A stretch of DNA of 35,597 bases from Propionibacteriales bacterium (GCA_019510315.1 JAEKKP010000090.1:1-35597); one strand, 5' to 3'. Counted from the first letter of the stretch, positions 22,352-30,369 are shown. Notes: generated from the sequence alone by a model not told the origin. Numbers and translations are program-made.

Positions 22352-23662
22352 TCAGGCGCCGAGCCGCATCCAGGCACCTCCGGTGGCGCGTGAGAGCAGC
22401 ACCACGGCGCGTCCACCCATGAACGCGGTCCCGAACGCGACCCAGAGCCAGACGAGCGTGCCGCCACCCGCAACGGCGAGCCAGGCGGCAGGGGCGAATG
22501 CGAGCAGCACGACCAGACCGGCCCACGCGAGGTACCTCCCGTCGCCGGCCCCGATCAGCACGCCGTCCAGCACGAAGACCACACCGGCCAGGGGCTGGGC
22601 CAGCGCAGCGACGAGCAGCACCGGCACGAGCAGGTGACGGACGTGCACGTCGGCGGTGAAGAGCGGTCCGAGGACGGGTGCGGTCGCGGCCAGGGCCGCC
22701 CCGGTGACGCAGCCGCTGACGACGCCCCAGCGCAGCATCCGTCGGGTGATCGCCCGCGTGCCGTCGCGGTCGCCCGCACCGAGCGAGCGGCCCGTGATCG
22801 CCTGGGCCGCGATCGCGATCGCGTCGAGGGCGAAGGCCAGGAACGTCCACAACGTCATCGCGATCTGCATCGCGGCCAGATCCGACTCGCCGAGGCTCGT
22901 CGCGCCGTACGTCATCACCAGCAGGCCCGCGCGCAGCGTGACGGTCCGGAGCAGCAACGGAACGCCGGCGGACCCTGCGCCGCGGATCCCTGTCGCCGAG
23001 GGCCTCAGCACCGCACCGTGCTGACGGGCCGCGCGGACCACGACGAGGCCCAGCGCGAGCGCGGACCCGGACTGCGCGATCACGGTGCCGACGGCCGAGC
23101 CGGCGATGCCGAGGTCGAGGCCGTAGACCAGCCACAGGTTGAGCAGCACGTTCACGAGGTTGCCGCCGACCGCGACCACCAGCGGCGTGCGGGTGTCCTG
23201 CAGGCCACGGAGGACGCCCGTGGTCGCCAGCATGACCAGCAACGGGACCGCCCCGACCACACCGATGCGCAGGTAGGTCTCGGCCTGGTCCGCGACCCGG
23301 TGGCTGGGGCCGAACAGGCCCACCAGCCACGGAGCGAGGGGTACGCCGAGCGCCGTGGTCGCCGCCCCGATGACCACGGCGAGCCAGACGCCGTCGACTC
23401 CCTGAGCCAGGGCGCCGCGGAGGTCGCCGGCGCCGATCCGTCGGGCGACCGATGCCGTCGTGCCGTAGGCGAGGAAGACGCAGAGGCTGATCATCGTGGA
23501 GAGGACGGCGCCGGCGATCCCGAGCCCGGCCAGCTGGCTGGTGCCGAGATGTCCGACGATCGCGGAGTCGGCGAGCAGGAAGAGCGGCTCGGCGACCAGC
23601 GCGAGGAACGCCGGCACGGCGAGCCGGAGGATCTCGCGGTCGTGCTCGCCGGCCAGGCGCAT
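22352..23662 (-). CDS. MATE family efflux transporter (DinF type)
   Basis: Probable cation-coupled exporter of drugs or metabolites. The 436-residue protein shows the twelve-helix MATE pattern in two halves: LAVPAFLALVAEPLFLLADSAIVGHLGTSQLAGLGIA at the start, GVLRGLQDTRTPL near 150 and the second-half ADVHVRHLLVPVLLVAALAQPLAGVVFVLDGVLIGAGDGRYL. The DSAIVGHLG and RGLQDTR motifs are those of the DinF subgroup. The ATG at 23662 follows a TAGCCT -10 element by 7 nt; the 499-residue ORF extends wrongly into the DnaA-box region. The substrate is unknown. Confidence 0.93.
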   Translation of the reverse strand: MRLAGEHDREILRLAVPAFLALVAEPLFLLADSAIVGHLGTSQLAGLGIAGAVLSTMISLCVFLAYGTTASVARRIGAGDLRGALAQGVDGVWLAVVIGAATTALGVPLAPWLVGLFGPSHRVADQAETYLRIGVVGAVPLLVMLATTGVLRGLQDTRTPLVVAVGGNLVNVLLNLWLVYGLDLGIAGSAVGTVIAQSGSALALGLVVVRAARQHGAVLRPSATGIRGAGSAGVPLLLRTVTLRAGLLVMTYGATSLGESDLAAMQIAMTLWTFLAFALDAIAIAAQAITGRSLGAGDRDGTRAITRRMLRWGVVSGCVTGAALAATAPVLGPLFTADVHVRHLLVPVLLVAALAQPLAGVVFVLDGVLIGAGDGRYLAWAGLVVLLAFAPAAWLAVAGGGTLVWLWVAFGTAFMGGRAVVLLSRATGGAWMRLGA

Positions 23663-23669
23663 GGAGGTG

Positions 23670-23675
23670 AGGCTA
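23670..23675 (-). promoter_or_regulatory. -10 element (TAGCCT) of the MATE gene, leaderless
   Basis: TAGCCT on the minus strand, a 7-nt spacer, then ATG at 23662. It lies at the left edge of the DnaA-box region. Confidence 0.5.
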
Positions 23676-23716
23676 TCGACCGCCGCAGCGGTCCAGACCA
23701 CCGCCTCGAAATGCCC

Positions 23717-23984
23717 TGTTGATAACCCGCAGAACCTGTGGGTAAGCGATTCCGGGCGGCCATTTGTCGACATACCAACAGGACCGTCCCAGATGACGAA
23801 ACGGCAAACAGAAACCTGCCCGGAAACTTCTCTCCACAGCCGGTGGATCAACGTCTTCGCAGGTCAGAGCCGTGTGCGGCCTGATCCCCTGTCGGCTGTC
23901 CACACCGGGGCCAACAGCCTGTGCACACCTTTTGCGGCGTGTTCCACACACCACACAGGGTTATCCACAAGTGCCTGTGGAGGG
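23717..23984. promoter_or_regulatory. Cluster of DnaA-box-like sequences in the MATE-dnaB intergenic region
   Basis: Within a 481-bp gene-free stretch (23663-24143) I find one perfect TTATCCACA (23961-23969). CTGTCCACA (23896) and CTCTCCACA (23830) lie on the plus strand. TTATCAACA (23717-23725), TTACCCACA (23737-23745) and CCCTCCACA (23976-23984) lie on the minus strand. Weaker matches are at about 23842, 23920 and 23940. The part from 23761 to 23820 is only about half GC by hand count. The cluster could be an origin-like site, a DnaA-titration site or a DnaA-controlled dnaB promoter. No dnaA or dnaN is adjacent. Confidence 0.6.
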
Positions 23985-24013
23985 CGGGCTTTCCGTGGGG
24001 TCGATCCAGCACA

Positions 24014-24019
24014 TAGCCT
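24014..24019 (+). promoter_or_regulatory. Candidate dnaB promoter -10 (TAGCCT)
   Basis: TAGCCT at 24014, with TTCCGT (23991-23996) 17 bp upstream as a poor -35. A start near 24026 would place the nested inverted repeats in the dnaB leader. TACCGT at 24061 is an alternative. Confidence 0.35.
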
Positions 24020-24042
24020 CGCGCAGTCCGGCGGCGGACGGA

Positions 24043-24125
24043 CCTGTCGATGGTCGTCCCTACCGTCAGGAGCAGGAACCACTCGGACGGCCACGGGGGA
24101 CGTCCGAGGGCCGTGGATCGACAGG
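24043..24125 (+). promoter_or_regulatory. Nested inverted repeats in the dnaB leader
   Basis: An outer perfect 9-bp pair, CCTGTCGAT (24043-24051) with ATCGACAGG (24117-24125), encloses an inner perfect 8-bp hairpin, CTCGGACG (24082-24089) with CGTCCGAG (24101-24108). The structure ends 18 bp before the dnaB ATG, so folding could affect ribosome access. Confidence 0.5.
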
Positions 24126-24143
24126 GGAAGGCGGCGGCGGCAG

Positions 24144-25538
24144 ATGAGCATGACGGAGTCCACCGGTGTGGGGGAGACCGAGGGCTTGGTCGCGTTCGAG
24201 CACCACGGCTCGCAGGAACACTGGGCCGGCCGGATGCCCCCGCAGGACGTCGACGCCGAGCAGAGCGTGCTGGGCTCGATGCTGATCTCCAAGGACGCGA
24301 TCGCCGACGTGCTCGAGGTCGCCAAGTCCCAGGACTTCTACCGACCGGCGCACGAGACGATCTTCGACGCGATCATCGACCTGTACTCCCGCGGCGAGCC
24401 GGCCGACCCGATCACGGTCGCCAACGAGCTGAATCGGCGCGGCGAGCTGCCGAGGATCGGCGGGGCGCCGTACCTCCACACGCTCTCGGCGAGCGTGCCG
24501 ATCGCGGCCAACGCCGGCTACTACGCCGAGATCGTCCGCGAGAAGTCGATCCTGCGCCGGCTGGTCGACGCCGGCACCAAGATCGCGCAGCTCGGCTACG
24601 CCGGTGAGGGCCAGGTCGACGACACCGTCGACCGCGCCCAGGCGGAGATCTACGCGATCACCGAGAAGCGCGCGTCGGAGGACTACGCCCCGCTCAGCGA
24701 GATCATGGAGGGCACGCTCGACGAGATCGAGGCGATCTCCAACCACGACGGCACGCTCCGCGGCGTGCCCACCGGACTGACCGACCTCGACGAGCTCACC
24801 AACGGCCTGCAGGCCGGGCAGATGGTGATCGTCGCGGGCCGTCCCGGTTCGGGCAAGTCGACGCTCGGGCTCGACTTCTGCCGGGCCGCGTCGATCCACA
24901 ACAACATGACCAGCGTGATCTTCAGCCTGGAGATGGGTCGCTCGGAGATCACCATGCGGCTGCTGAGCGCCGAGGCCAAGGTGCCGCTCAACCACATCCG
25001 CAACGGCCCGATGACCGACGACGACTGGTCCAAGCTGGCCCGGGCGATGGGTGAGGTGTCGAGCGCGCCGATGTTCATCGACGACAGCCCCAACATGACG
25101 ATGATGGAGATCCGCGCCAAGGCCCGCCGGCTCAAGCAGCGCCACGACCTCCGGTTGATCGTCATCGACTACATCCAGCTGATGACCTCGGGCAAGAAGG
25201 TGGAGTCGCGCCAGGTCGAGGTCTCGGAGTTCTCCCGGCAGATCAAGCTGCTCGCCAAGGAGCTCGAGGTGCCGATCGTGGCGCTGGCGCAGCTCAACCG
25301 TGGCTCGGAGCAGCGGGCCGACAAGAAGCCGATGGTCTCCGACCTGCGCGAGTCCGGCAGCCTCGAGCAGGACGCCGACATCGTCATGCTCGTCCACCGA
25401 GAGGACATGTACGAGCGCGAGTCGCCGCGGGCCGGCGAGGCCGACATCATCGTCGGCAAGCACCGCAACGGCCCGATGCGCGACATCACGGTCGCGTTCC
25501 AGGGCCACTACTCGCGGTTCGTCGACATGACCCACTGA
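24144..25538 (+). CDS. dnaB: Replicative DNA helicase DnaB, intein-free
   Basis: Unwinds DNA at the replication fork. The 464-residue protein has the N-terminal DnaB domain (MPPQDVDAEQSVLGSMLISKDAI), a linker, and the RecA-like helicase domain with Walker A GRPGSGKST (near 232), Walker B LIVIDYIQL (near 337) and the EVSEFSRQIKLLAKEL and LAQLNRGSEQR motifs. Mycobacterial DnaB often carries an intein; here both motif regions are uninterrupted. The start is ATG 24144 or 24150, with only a distant GGGGAAGG, so translation may depend on the structured leader. The 680-residue ORF is extended through the non-coding region. Confidence 0.96.
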   Translation: MSMTESTGVGETEGLVAFEHHGSQEHWAGRMPPQDVDAEQSVLGSMLISKDAIADVLEVAKSQDFYRPAHETIFDAIIDLYSRGEPADPITVANELNRRGELPRIGGAPYLHTLSASVPIAANAGYYAEIVREKSILRRLVDAGTKIAQLGYAGEGQVDDTVDRAQAEIYAITEKRASEDYAPLSEIMEGTLDEIEAISNHDGTLRGVPTGLTDLDELTNGLQAGQMVIVAGRPGSGKSTLGLDFCRAASIHNNMTSVIFSLEMGRSEITMRLLSAEAKVPLNHIRNGPMTDDDWSKLARAMGEVSSAPMFIDDSPNMTMMEIRAKARRLKQRHDLRLIVIDYIQLMTSGKKVESRQVEVSEFSRQIKLLAKELEVPIVALAQLNRGSEQRADKKPMVSDLRESGSLEQDADIVMLVHREDMYERESPRAGEADIIVGKHRNGPMRDITVAFQGHYSRFVDMTH

Positions 25539-25578
25539 CTCCGTCAGCGGGGCCGCGATGAGAATCGGGTGCCGGCCG

Positions 25579-25608
25579 GGTCTGTCTCCTCACCACTGGT
25601 GACAGACC
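25579..25608 (+). promoter_or_regulatory. Inverted repeat, dnaB terminator or operator of the reductase gene
   Basis: GGTCTGTC (25579-25586) pairs with GACAGACC (25601-25608), and inside it TCACC-ACT-GGTGA forms a second dyad. No T tract follows. The 19-bp distance to the next ATG and the compact inner dyad suit an operator for a regulator encoded elsewhere. Confidence 0.4.
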
Positions 25609-25626
25609 ATCGATCGAGGAGCACAG

Positions 25627-26271
25627 ATGTCACGCACACGGGTCCACAACTTCGCCATCTCCCTCGACGGTTTCGGCAGCGGCGAGCCGCAGTCGTTCGA
25701 GGCACCGTTCGGTCACGCCGGCGAGCGCCTGCACGAGTGGATGTTCGCCACCCGGTTCTGGGACGCGGACGGCGGCAGCGTCGGTGTCGACCACGCCTTT
25801 GCGGTGCGCCACGGGGATGGTTTCGGCGCCGAGATCATGGGTGCCAACAAGTTCGGTCCTCCGGGATGGCAGGACGACGACGACTGGAAGGGGTGGTGGG
25901 GTCCGAACCCGCCGTTCCACACCCCGACCTTCGTGCTCACCCACCGCCCACGGCCCTCGATCGAGATGGAGGGCGGCACCACCTTCCACTTCCTCGACGC
26001 GTCACCGGCCGAGGCGCTCGAGGTGGCGCGCGCAGCCGCCGACGGTCAGGACGTCCGCCTCGGCGGTGGTGCCAGCGTCATCCGCGACTTCGTCGCCGCC
26101 GGACTCGTCGACCAGCTCCATCTCGTCCAGGTCCCGATCGTGCTCGGCCGCGGCACCCGGGTCTGGGACGGCCTCGAGGCCCTCGAGCAGGACTACGACA
26201 TCGAGGCCGTCTCCTCGCCGAGCGGCGTCACGCACCTGACGTTGACCCGCAAGGTCTCGGCCCAGTCCTAG
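25627..26271 (+). CDS. Dihydrofolate reductase/RibD C-terminal family protein
   Basis: A 214-residue NADPH-binding reductase-like protein of the RibD_C family; most members have no known substrate. It begins RVHNFAISLDGFGSG, the usual first strand and loop, contains a central GAEIMGANKF (the MGRxTY-like strand), PTFVLTHRPR, and RLGGGASVIRDFVAAGLVDQLHLVQVPIVLGRGTRVW, which is the family's dinucleotide-binding and product-strand region. GAGGAG precedes the ATG. It follows dnaB in the same direction with a dyad between, so it is probably separately controlled. It is not the essential FolA, since the canonical folate-site motifs are not seen. Confidence 0.88.
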   Translation: MSRTRVHNFAISLDGFGSGEPQSFEAPFGHAGERLHEWMFATRFWDADGGSVGVDHAFAVRHGDGFGAEIMGANKFGPPGWQDDDDWKGWWGPNPPFHTPTFVLTHRPRPSIEMEGGTTFHFLDASPAEALEVARAAADGQDVRLGGGASVIRDFVAAGLVDQLHLVQVPIVLGRGTRVWDGLEALEQDYDIEAVSSPSGVTHLTLTRKVSAQS

Positions 26272-26283
26272 GCGGTGGGCCGC

Positions 26284-27639
26284 TCAGGCCGCCGGACCGT
26301 CGGCCCCCTCGGCAGCGGGCAGCACGTTGTGGTTGAGCGCGAGCACGTTATCGGGGTCGTAGGTGCGCTTGACCGCAGCCAGCCGGGCGTACGTCGCCGC
26401 CGGGTACGCCGCCGCCACGTCCTCGGCCGTCGCCGATCCCTGGAAGTTGACGTAGGTGCCGCTGCCGAGAGCGGCCACCTCGCGCCAGGGTGCGAGCGCC
26501 TGCTCGACATCGGCGTCGCTCACGGTCGCCGGCAGGAACACGGCGCAGACGATCATCGCCTCCGCATCACGGTGGGCGAAGGCCGTGGCCTCCGGCGCCA
26601 CCCGGCCGAAGGCGCCACCGAGGCTGCGCAGTGCGACCGCCGTCGGCGTAGGCATGGCGTGCAGCCGCTCGACGGCGGCGATCACGTCGTCGTCCAGGGC
26701 CGGCACCAGCGTGTTGCGGCCGACCAGCCGGAGGCCGGGCGGGTGCTCGGCGTGCTCCAGTACCTCGGCGTACCGGCGCTCCTCGACCTTCGCGGCGGTC
26801 ACCGTGCCGAGCTCGAGCAGCGGCTCGATCGCGGCGTCGGCGTCGGCCGAGGTCGAGCCCGGCACGCCGGCGTAGCAGACCAGGACCATGGCGGCGGCTG
26901 CCGCTCCCGGGAAGCGGGGCGCGAGGACCAGGGTGCTGGACAGCTCGTCCGGCGCCGCGCGCATCGCGTCGCGCCACCTGACCACCAGGTCGGGCAGGTC
27001 CTCGAGCTGGTAGGTGATCGTGCCGAAGTGGACTCCTGCGACCTCCTGGGCGACGAAGTCGAAGTCGACGACCACCCCGAAGTTGCCGCCGCCGCCGCGC
27101 AGTGCCCAGAACAGGTCGGGATGCTCGTCGGCCGACGCCGTGACCAGCCGGCCGTCGACGGTGACGACGCGTGCCGCCACCAGGTTGTCGATCGCCAGGC
27201 CGTCGCGGCGCACCATCCAGCCGACACCGCCGCCCAGGGTCAGTCCTCCGACGCCGACGTTCTCGGAGTCGCCGGAGGTGAGGCCCCAGCCGTGGGGCTC
27301 CAGGGCAGCCGCCACCGTGCCCCACGTCGCGCCGGCGCCGACGCGGACGATGCGACGGTCGGCGTCGACGACCTCGACGGAGTCCAGGTGAGCGAGGTCG
27401 ATCACCATGCCACCGGTGTTGGTGCCGTGCCCGACGGGGCTGTGTCCGCCGGACCGGACGGACACGGGCAGGCCGTGACGGGTGGCGTGGGCGAGCGCGC
27501 TGCTGACGCCGTCGGCGTCGCGCGGGCGGACGACGAGCGCGGGCGCGCCGGTGGCGAAGAAGACGTTCGCGGCGGCGTCGTACCCGTCGTCTCCGGGTCG
27601 CAGTGCCTCCAGGTTCAGGTCGATCTCGTGCAAGGTCAT
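26284..27639 (-). CDS. FAD-dependent oxidoreductase, berberine-bridge/PCMH type
   Basis: A 451-residue flavin oxidase or dehydrogenase. VVRPRDADGVSSAL and VSVRSGGHSPVGHGTNTGGMVIDL form the PCMH FAD-binding fold, and the histidine of SGGHS would carry 8-alpha-linked FAD. The second attachment cysteine of bicovalent members is missing: the region reads TSGDSENVGVGGLTLGGGVG. The C-terminus has the BBE motif (TYDPDNVLALNHNV). Related proteins oxidise sugars, alkaloids or polyketide intermediates; the substrate here is unknown. I use ATG 27639 because GAGGAG lies 7 nt upstream; ATG 27657 lacks a good site. It converges with the reductase gene, 12 bp away. Confidence 0.9.
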   Translation of the reverse strand: MTLHEIDLNLEALRPGDDGYDAAANVFFATGAPALVVRPRDADGVSSALAHATRHGLPVSVRSGGHSPVGHGTNTGGMVIDLAHLDSVEVVDADRRIVRVGAGATWGTVAAALEPHGWGLTSGDSENVGVGGLTLGGGVGWMVRRDGLAIDNLVAARVVTVDGRLVTASADEHPDLFWALRGGGGNFGVVVDFDFVAQEVAGVHFGTITYQLEDLPDLVVRWRDAMRAAPDELSSTLVLAPRFPGAAAAAMVLVCYAGVPGSTSADADAAIEPLLELGTVTAAKVEERRYAEVLEHAEHPPGLRLVGRNTLVPALDDDVIAAVERLHAMPTPTAVALRSLGGAFGRVAPEATAFAHRDAEAMIVCAVFLPATVSDADVEQALAPWREVAALGSGTYVNFQGSATAEDVAAAYPAATYARLAAVKRTYDPDNVLALNHNVLPAAEGADGPAA

Positions 27640-27717
27640 CGGGTTCTCCTCGGACATCGGTTCTGGCTCTCATCCCTCCGACGTACGAGGCGGCCCGAAG
27701 GTGACAGGCTCACCGCA

Positions 27718-28986
27718 TCACTCGACTGCGGGCTCGGCGACCTGCGCGAGGTGACGCTCGGCGGCCCTGGCCGCGGGGTGGATCGCCACCGCCGCCGCGA
27801 GCACGATCGCGGCGATCAGCAGCCATCCCGGCGTGCCCCACTGCATCGCCAGGAACGTGTACGCCGCGGGCGCCCACACCGAGCCCAGCGTGTAGCCGAG
27901 CTGCGTGACGCCTTGGTACTCGCCGCGTCGGGCCGGGTCGGACAGCTCGGCCTGCAGACCCCAGTCACCCGCGGAGTTGAACAGCTCGGCGCCGGTGACG
28001 GTCACGTGACCGACCCAGACGAGCACGATCGTGACCCAGCCGACCGTGTCGTGGGTGACCAGGACGATGCCGCAGGAAAGGACGAAGAAGAACGCGCCGC
28101 GTCGCTGTGCGCGCAGCGAGTCGGCGACCGTGACGACTCCTCGTGCTGCCACGACCTGGAACAGGACGGCGATCACGGTGTTGGTCCCGAAGAGCCAGGC
28201 GAGGAGGACGCGCGGCGCATCGGTCTCCTCGACGAGCCACAGCGGGATCACCACGTTGAGGAGCACCTGGTGGGTGGCGAGCACGCCGTCGAGGATCGAC
28301 ATCGCCACGTAGCCGCGGTTGCGCAGCGCGCTACCACGTCCCTCGGAGTGCGCCACGGTCTCCAGCGGCGACTCGCCGTCGGCATGGTGGGCGACGCGCG
28401 GCAGGCGGGAGACCAGCGTTGCGTTGAGCAGCAGGAGGGTGGCAGTGGCGACCGGCACCATGCGGACCACCGAGTCGCTGTTGGTCGCCAGAGCGACCCC
28501 GGCGAGCAGCGCGCCGAGCGTGTAGCCGACGTTGCGGGCGGCGCGGAAGTACGCGCTGGACGAGACCCGCTCCTCGCGCGGGAACAGGTCGAACCGGTAG
28601 GCATTGCGGGCCGATCGGCTGGTCGTGACGACCAGCTCGAGCGCCACCAGCATTGCCACGAACGTCGCCATGCCGCCGACGGCCAGCCAGACGAGGTACA
28701 GCAGTGCCTCGACCAGCGAGCTGAGCGCCCACACCCGCTTCGCACCGAACCGGTCACTGAGCTTGCCCAGCGGTACGGCGAGCGCGAAGGTCACCACCCC
28801 GGCCGCCGACAGGCCGAGCCCCACCTGCGAGGCCGACAAGCCGACGATCTGGGTGAAGAACACCGCGCTGCCGGTGAGGAACACACCGTCGCCGAACGCC
28901 GAGAGCACCGACTGCACGGAGAGCCTCCGGACGAGAGGCGTGGGGCCGGCCAGCCGGAGCAGTCGAGGTGCCAGAAGAGGCGCCAT
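27718..28986 (-). CDS. MFS transporter, paralogue 1
   Basis: A 422-residue major facilitator with about twelve hydrophobic segments. LGKLSDRFGAKRVWAL is the loop 2-3 signature (G-x-x-x-D-R-x-G-x-[KR]), and VTVTGAELFNSAGDWGLQAEL plus RRGEYQGV lie in the second half. It starts at ATG 28986, which shares one base with the stop of the next gene upstream (TGATG), so the two transporters are co-translated. The two are clearly related, sharing LLAWLFGTNTV, GHVTVTGAEL and RRGEYQGV. The substrate is unknown; paired expression might give a heteromeric pump, but that is speculation. Confidence 0.9.
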   Translation of the reverse strand: MAPLLAPRLLRLAGPTPLVRRLSVQSVLSAFGDGVFLTGSAVFFTQIVGLSASQVGLGLSAAGVVTFALAVPLGKLSDRFGAKRVWALSSLVEALLYLVWLAVGGMATFVAMLVALELVVTTSRSARNAYRFDLFPREERVSSSAYFRAARNVGYTLGALLAGVALATNSDSVVRMVPVATATLLLLNATLVSRLPRVAHHADGESPLETVAHSEGRGSALRNRGYVAMSILDGVLATHQVLLNVVIPLWLVEETDAPRVLLAWLFGTNTVIAVLFQVVAARGVVTVADSLRAQRRGAFFFVLSCGIVLVTHDTVGWVTIVLVWVGHVTVTGAELFNSAGDWGLQAELSDPARRGEYQGVTQLGYTLGSVWAPAAYTFLAMQWGTPGWLLIAAIVLAAAVAIHPAARAAERHLAQVAEPAVE

Positions 28987-30332
28987 CAGGACAGCTCGAG
29001 CTCATGGCTGCCCGGCCCCGGACCGGGACCGCGCGTGGGCTCGGTGGCGAGCTCCTCCTGCTCGACCTCGGCCGGGAAGTTCCGCGCGGCAAAGCCTTCC
29101 GCCAGCCGGATCGACGGACCCATCGCGACGGTCGCGACGACGATGATGCCGGCGATGACGAGCCAGCCCTGCGCCCCCCACGACATCGCGAGGAACGTGT
29201 AGAGCGCCGGAGCCCACATCGAGCCGAGCGTGCGGCTCACGTCCGCGACGCCCTGGTACTCGCCGCGCCGGCGGGGGTCCATCAGCTCGGCCTGGAACGA
29301 CCAGCTCGCGCCGGAGACGAACAGCTCGGCGCCGGTGACGGTGACGTGGCCGAGCCAGACGAGCAGCACGGTGACCAGGCCGGCCGTCGAGTGCGTGACC
29401 ATCGTGATCAGGCACGACGCCACGAAGAACGACGAGGAGATCCACACGTAGCGCATCGCGTCGCGCAGGTTGCGCACCCCCTTGGAGGTGTACGCCGGCA
29501 GGAAGATGCACAGCACGGTGTTGGTCCCGAACAGCCATGCCAGGAGCACGTGCGGCGCGTCGGTCACCTCGACCAGCCACAGCGGGATGACGACGTTGAG
29601 CAGCACCTGGTTGGTCCAGAGCGTGCCGTTGAAGAACGTGACCAGCATCCAGCCCCGGTTGCGCAGCGGTCCGGGTCCCGGTGGTCGTTCGCGGGCCTCG
29701 CCGCTGGCCACCCGCAGGTCATGGGGTGCCTGCGGAAGTCGGGAGATCCACCACGCGGTCACCGTCATCAGCGCCGCGGCGAAGAGCGGCGTCCAGCGCA
29801 CCACCGTGAGGTTGTTGAAGGCGAGGGTGATGCCGCCGAGGATCGCGCCGAGTGTGAAGCCGACGTTGAGCGCGGAGTACATGTAGGCCTGCGTCTCGAT
29901 GCGCTCCTCCGTCGGGAGCGCGTCGAGCACGTAGGACTGGTAGCTGGAGTGGCCCGCGGACGCCGCGAGGGCGAACAGCAGGCCGACAAGGAGGTACTCA
30001 CCGAAGGACCCGACGAACGGCAGCGCGACGAAGCAGGCCGCCCTGCCCCAGGTGGTCAGCGCCCAGATCCGCTTGGGGCCGAACCGGTCGACGAGGCGAC
30101 CGGCCGGGTAGGCCATCAGGAACTCCGCGACGCCGGTGATGGAGAGAGCGAGGCCGACGCGCGCGGCCGACATCCCGACCACCTGGGTGAGGAAGACCGC
30201 GCTGCCGGTGTTGAAAGCACCTTCGCCGGTCGAGAAGAGCATCGACTGTGTCGCCAGCCGGCGTGACATCGGTGTCGGCGGGATGAGCCGTCGGAAGAAC
30301 CCGGGACGCGTGGCCGGGAGATTCGTGCTCAT
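28986..30332 (-). CDS. MFS transporter, paralogue 2
   Basis: A 448-residue major facilitator, upstream partner of the previous gene. It has the AGRLVDRFGPKRIWAL signature loop, twelve predicted helices, and a C-terminal polar tail with a Glu/Pro/Gly-rich end (EQEELATEPTRGPGPGPG) not found in its sibling. The ATG at 30332 is preceded by GGAG 11-14 nt upstream, a weak site. The pair arose by tandem duplication, judged by shared motifs along the whole length, and the copies have diverged well. It lies 37 bp downstream of the CDF transporter gene on the same strand and may be part of that operon. Confidence 0.9.
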   Translation of the reverse strand: MSTNLPATRPGFFRRLIPPTPMSRRLATQSMLFSTGEGAFNTGSAVFLTQVVGMSAARVGLALSITGVAEFLMAYPAGRLVDRFGPKRIWALTTWGRAACFVALPFVGSFGEYLLVGLLFALAASAGHSSYQSYVLDALPTEERIETQAYMYSALNVGFTLGAILGGITLAFNNLTVVRWTPLFAAALMTVTAWWISRLPQAPHDLRVASGEARERPPGPGPLRNRGWMLVTFFNGTLWTNQVLLNVVIPLWLVEVTDAPHVLLAWLFGTNTVLCIFLPAYTSKGVRNLRDAMRYVWISSSFFVASCLITMVTHSTAGLVTVLLVWLGHVTVTGAELFVSGASWSFQAELMDPRRRGEYQGVADVSRTLGSMWAPALYTFLAMSWGAQGWLVIAGIIVVATVAMGPSIRLAEGFAARNFPAEVEQEELATEPTRGPGPGPGSHELELS

Positions 30333-30369
30333 CGCCGGACATTCTCCGAGGTGGAGCCTGTCGTTGTCG

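Noticed and set aside
23717-23984. Calling this region the chromosomal origin outright
   Set aside because: dnaA, dnaN and other usual neighbours are absent and no skew analysis is possible here, so I report only a DnaA-box cluster.
23496-24143. Upstream extension of dnaB to 680 residues
   Set aside because: The extension translates the non-coding DnaA-box region and has no similarity to DnaB N-termini; ATG 24144 gives the normal protein length.
24144-25538. Intein in dnaB
   Set aside because: Walker A and the later conserved motifs are uninterrupted and the length is normal.
26275-29202. 975-residue plus-strand ORF opposite the FAD oxidase and MFS genes
   Set aside because: It shows typical high-GC shadow composition, and it spans two well-supported minus-strand genes and their spacer.
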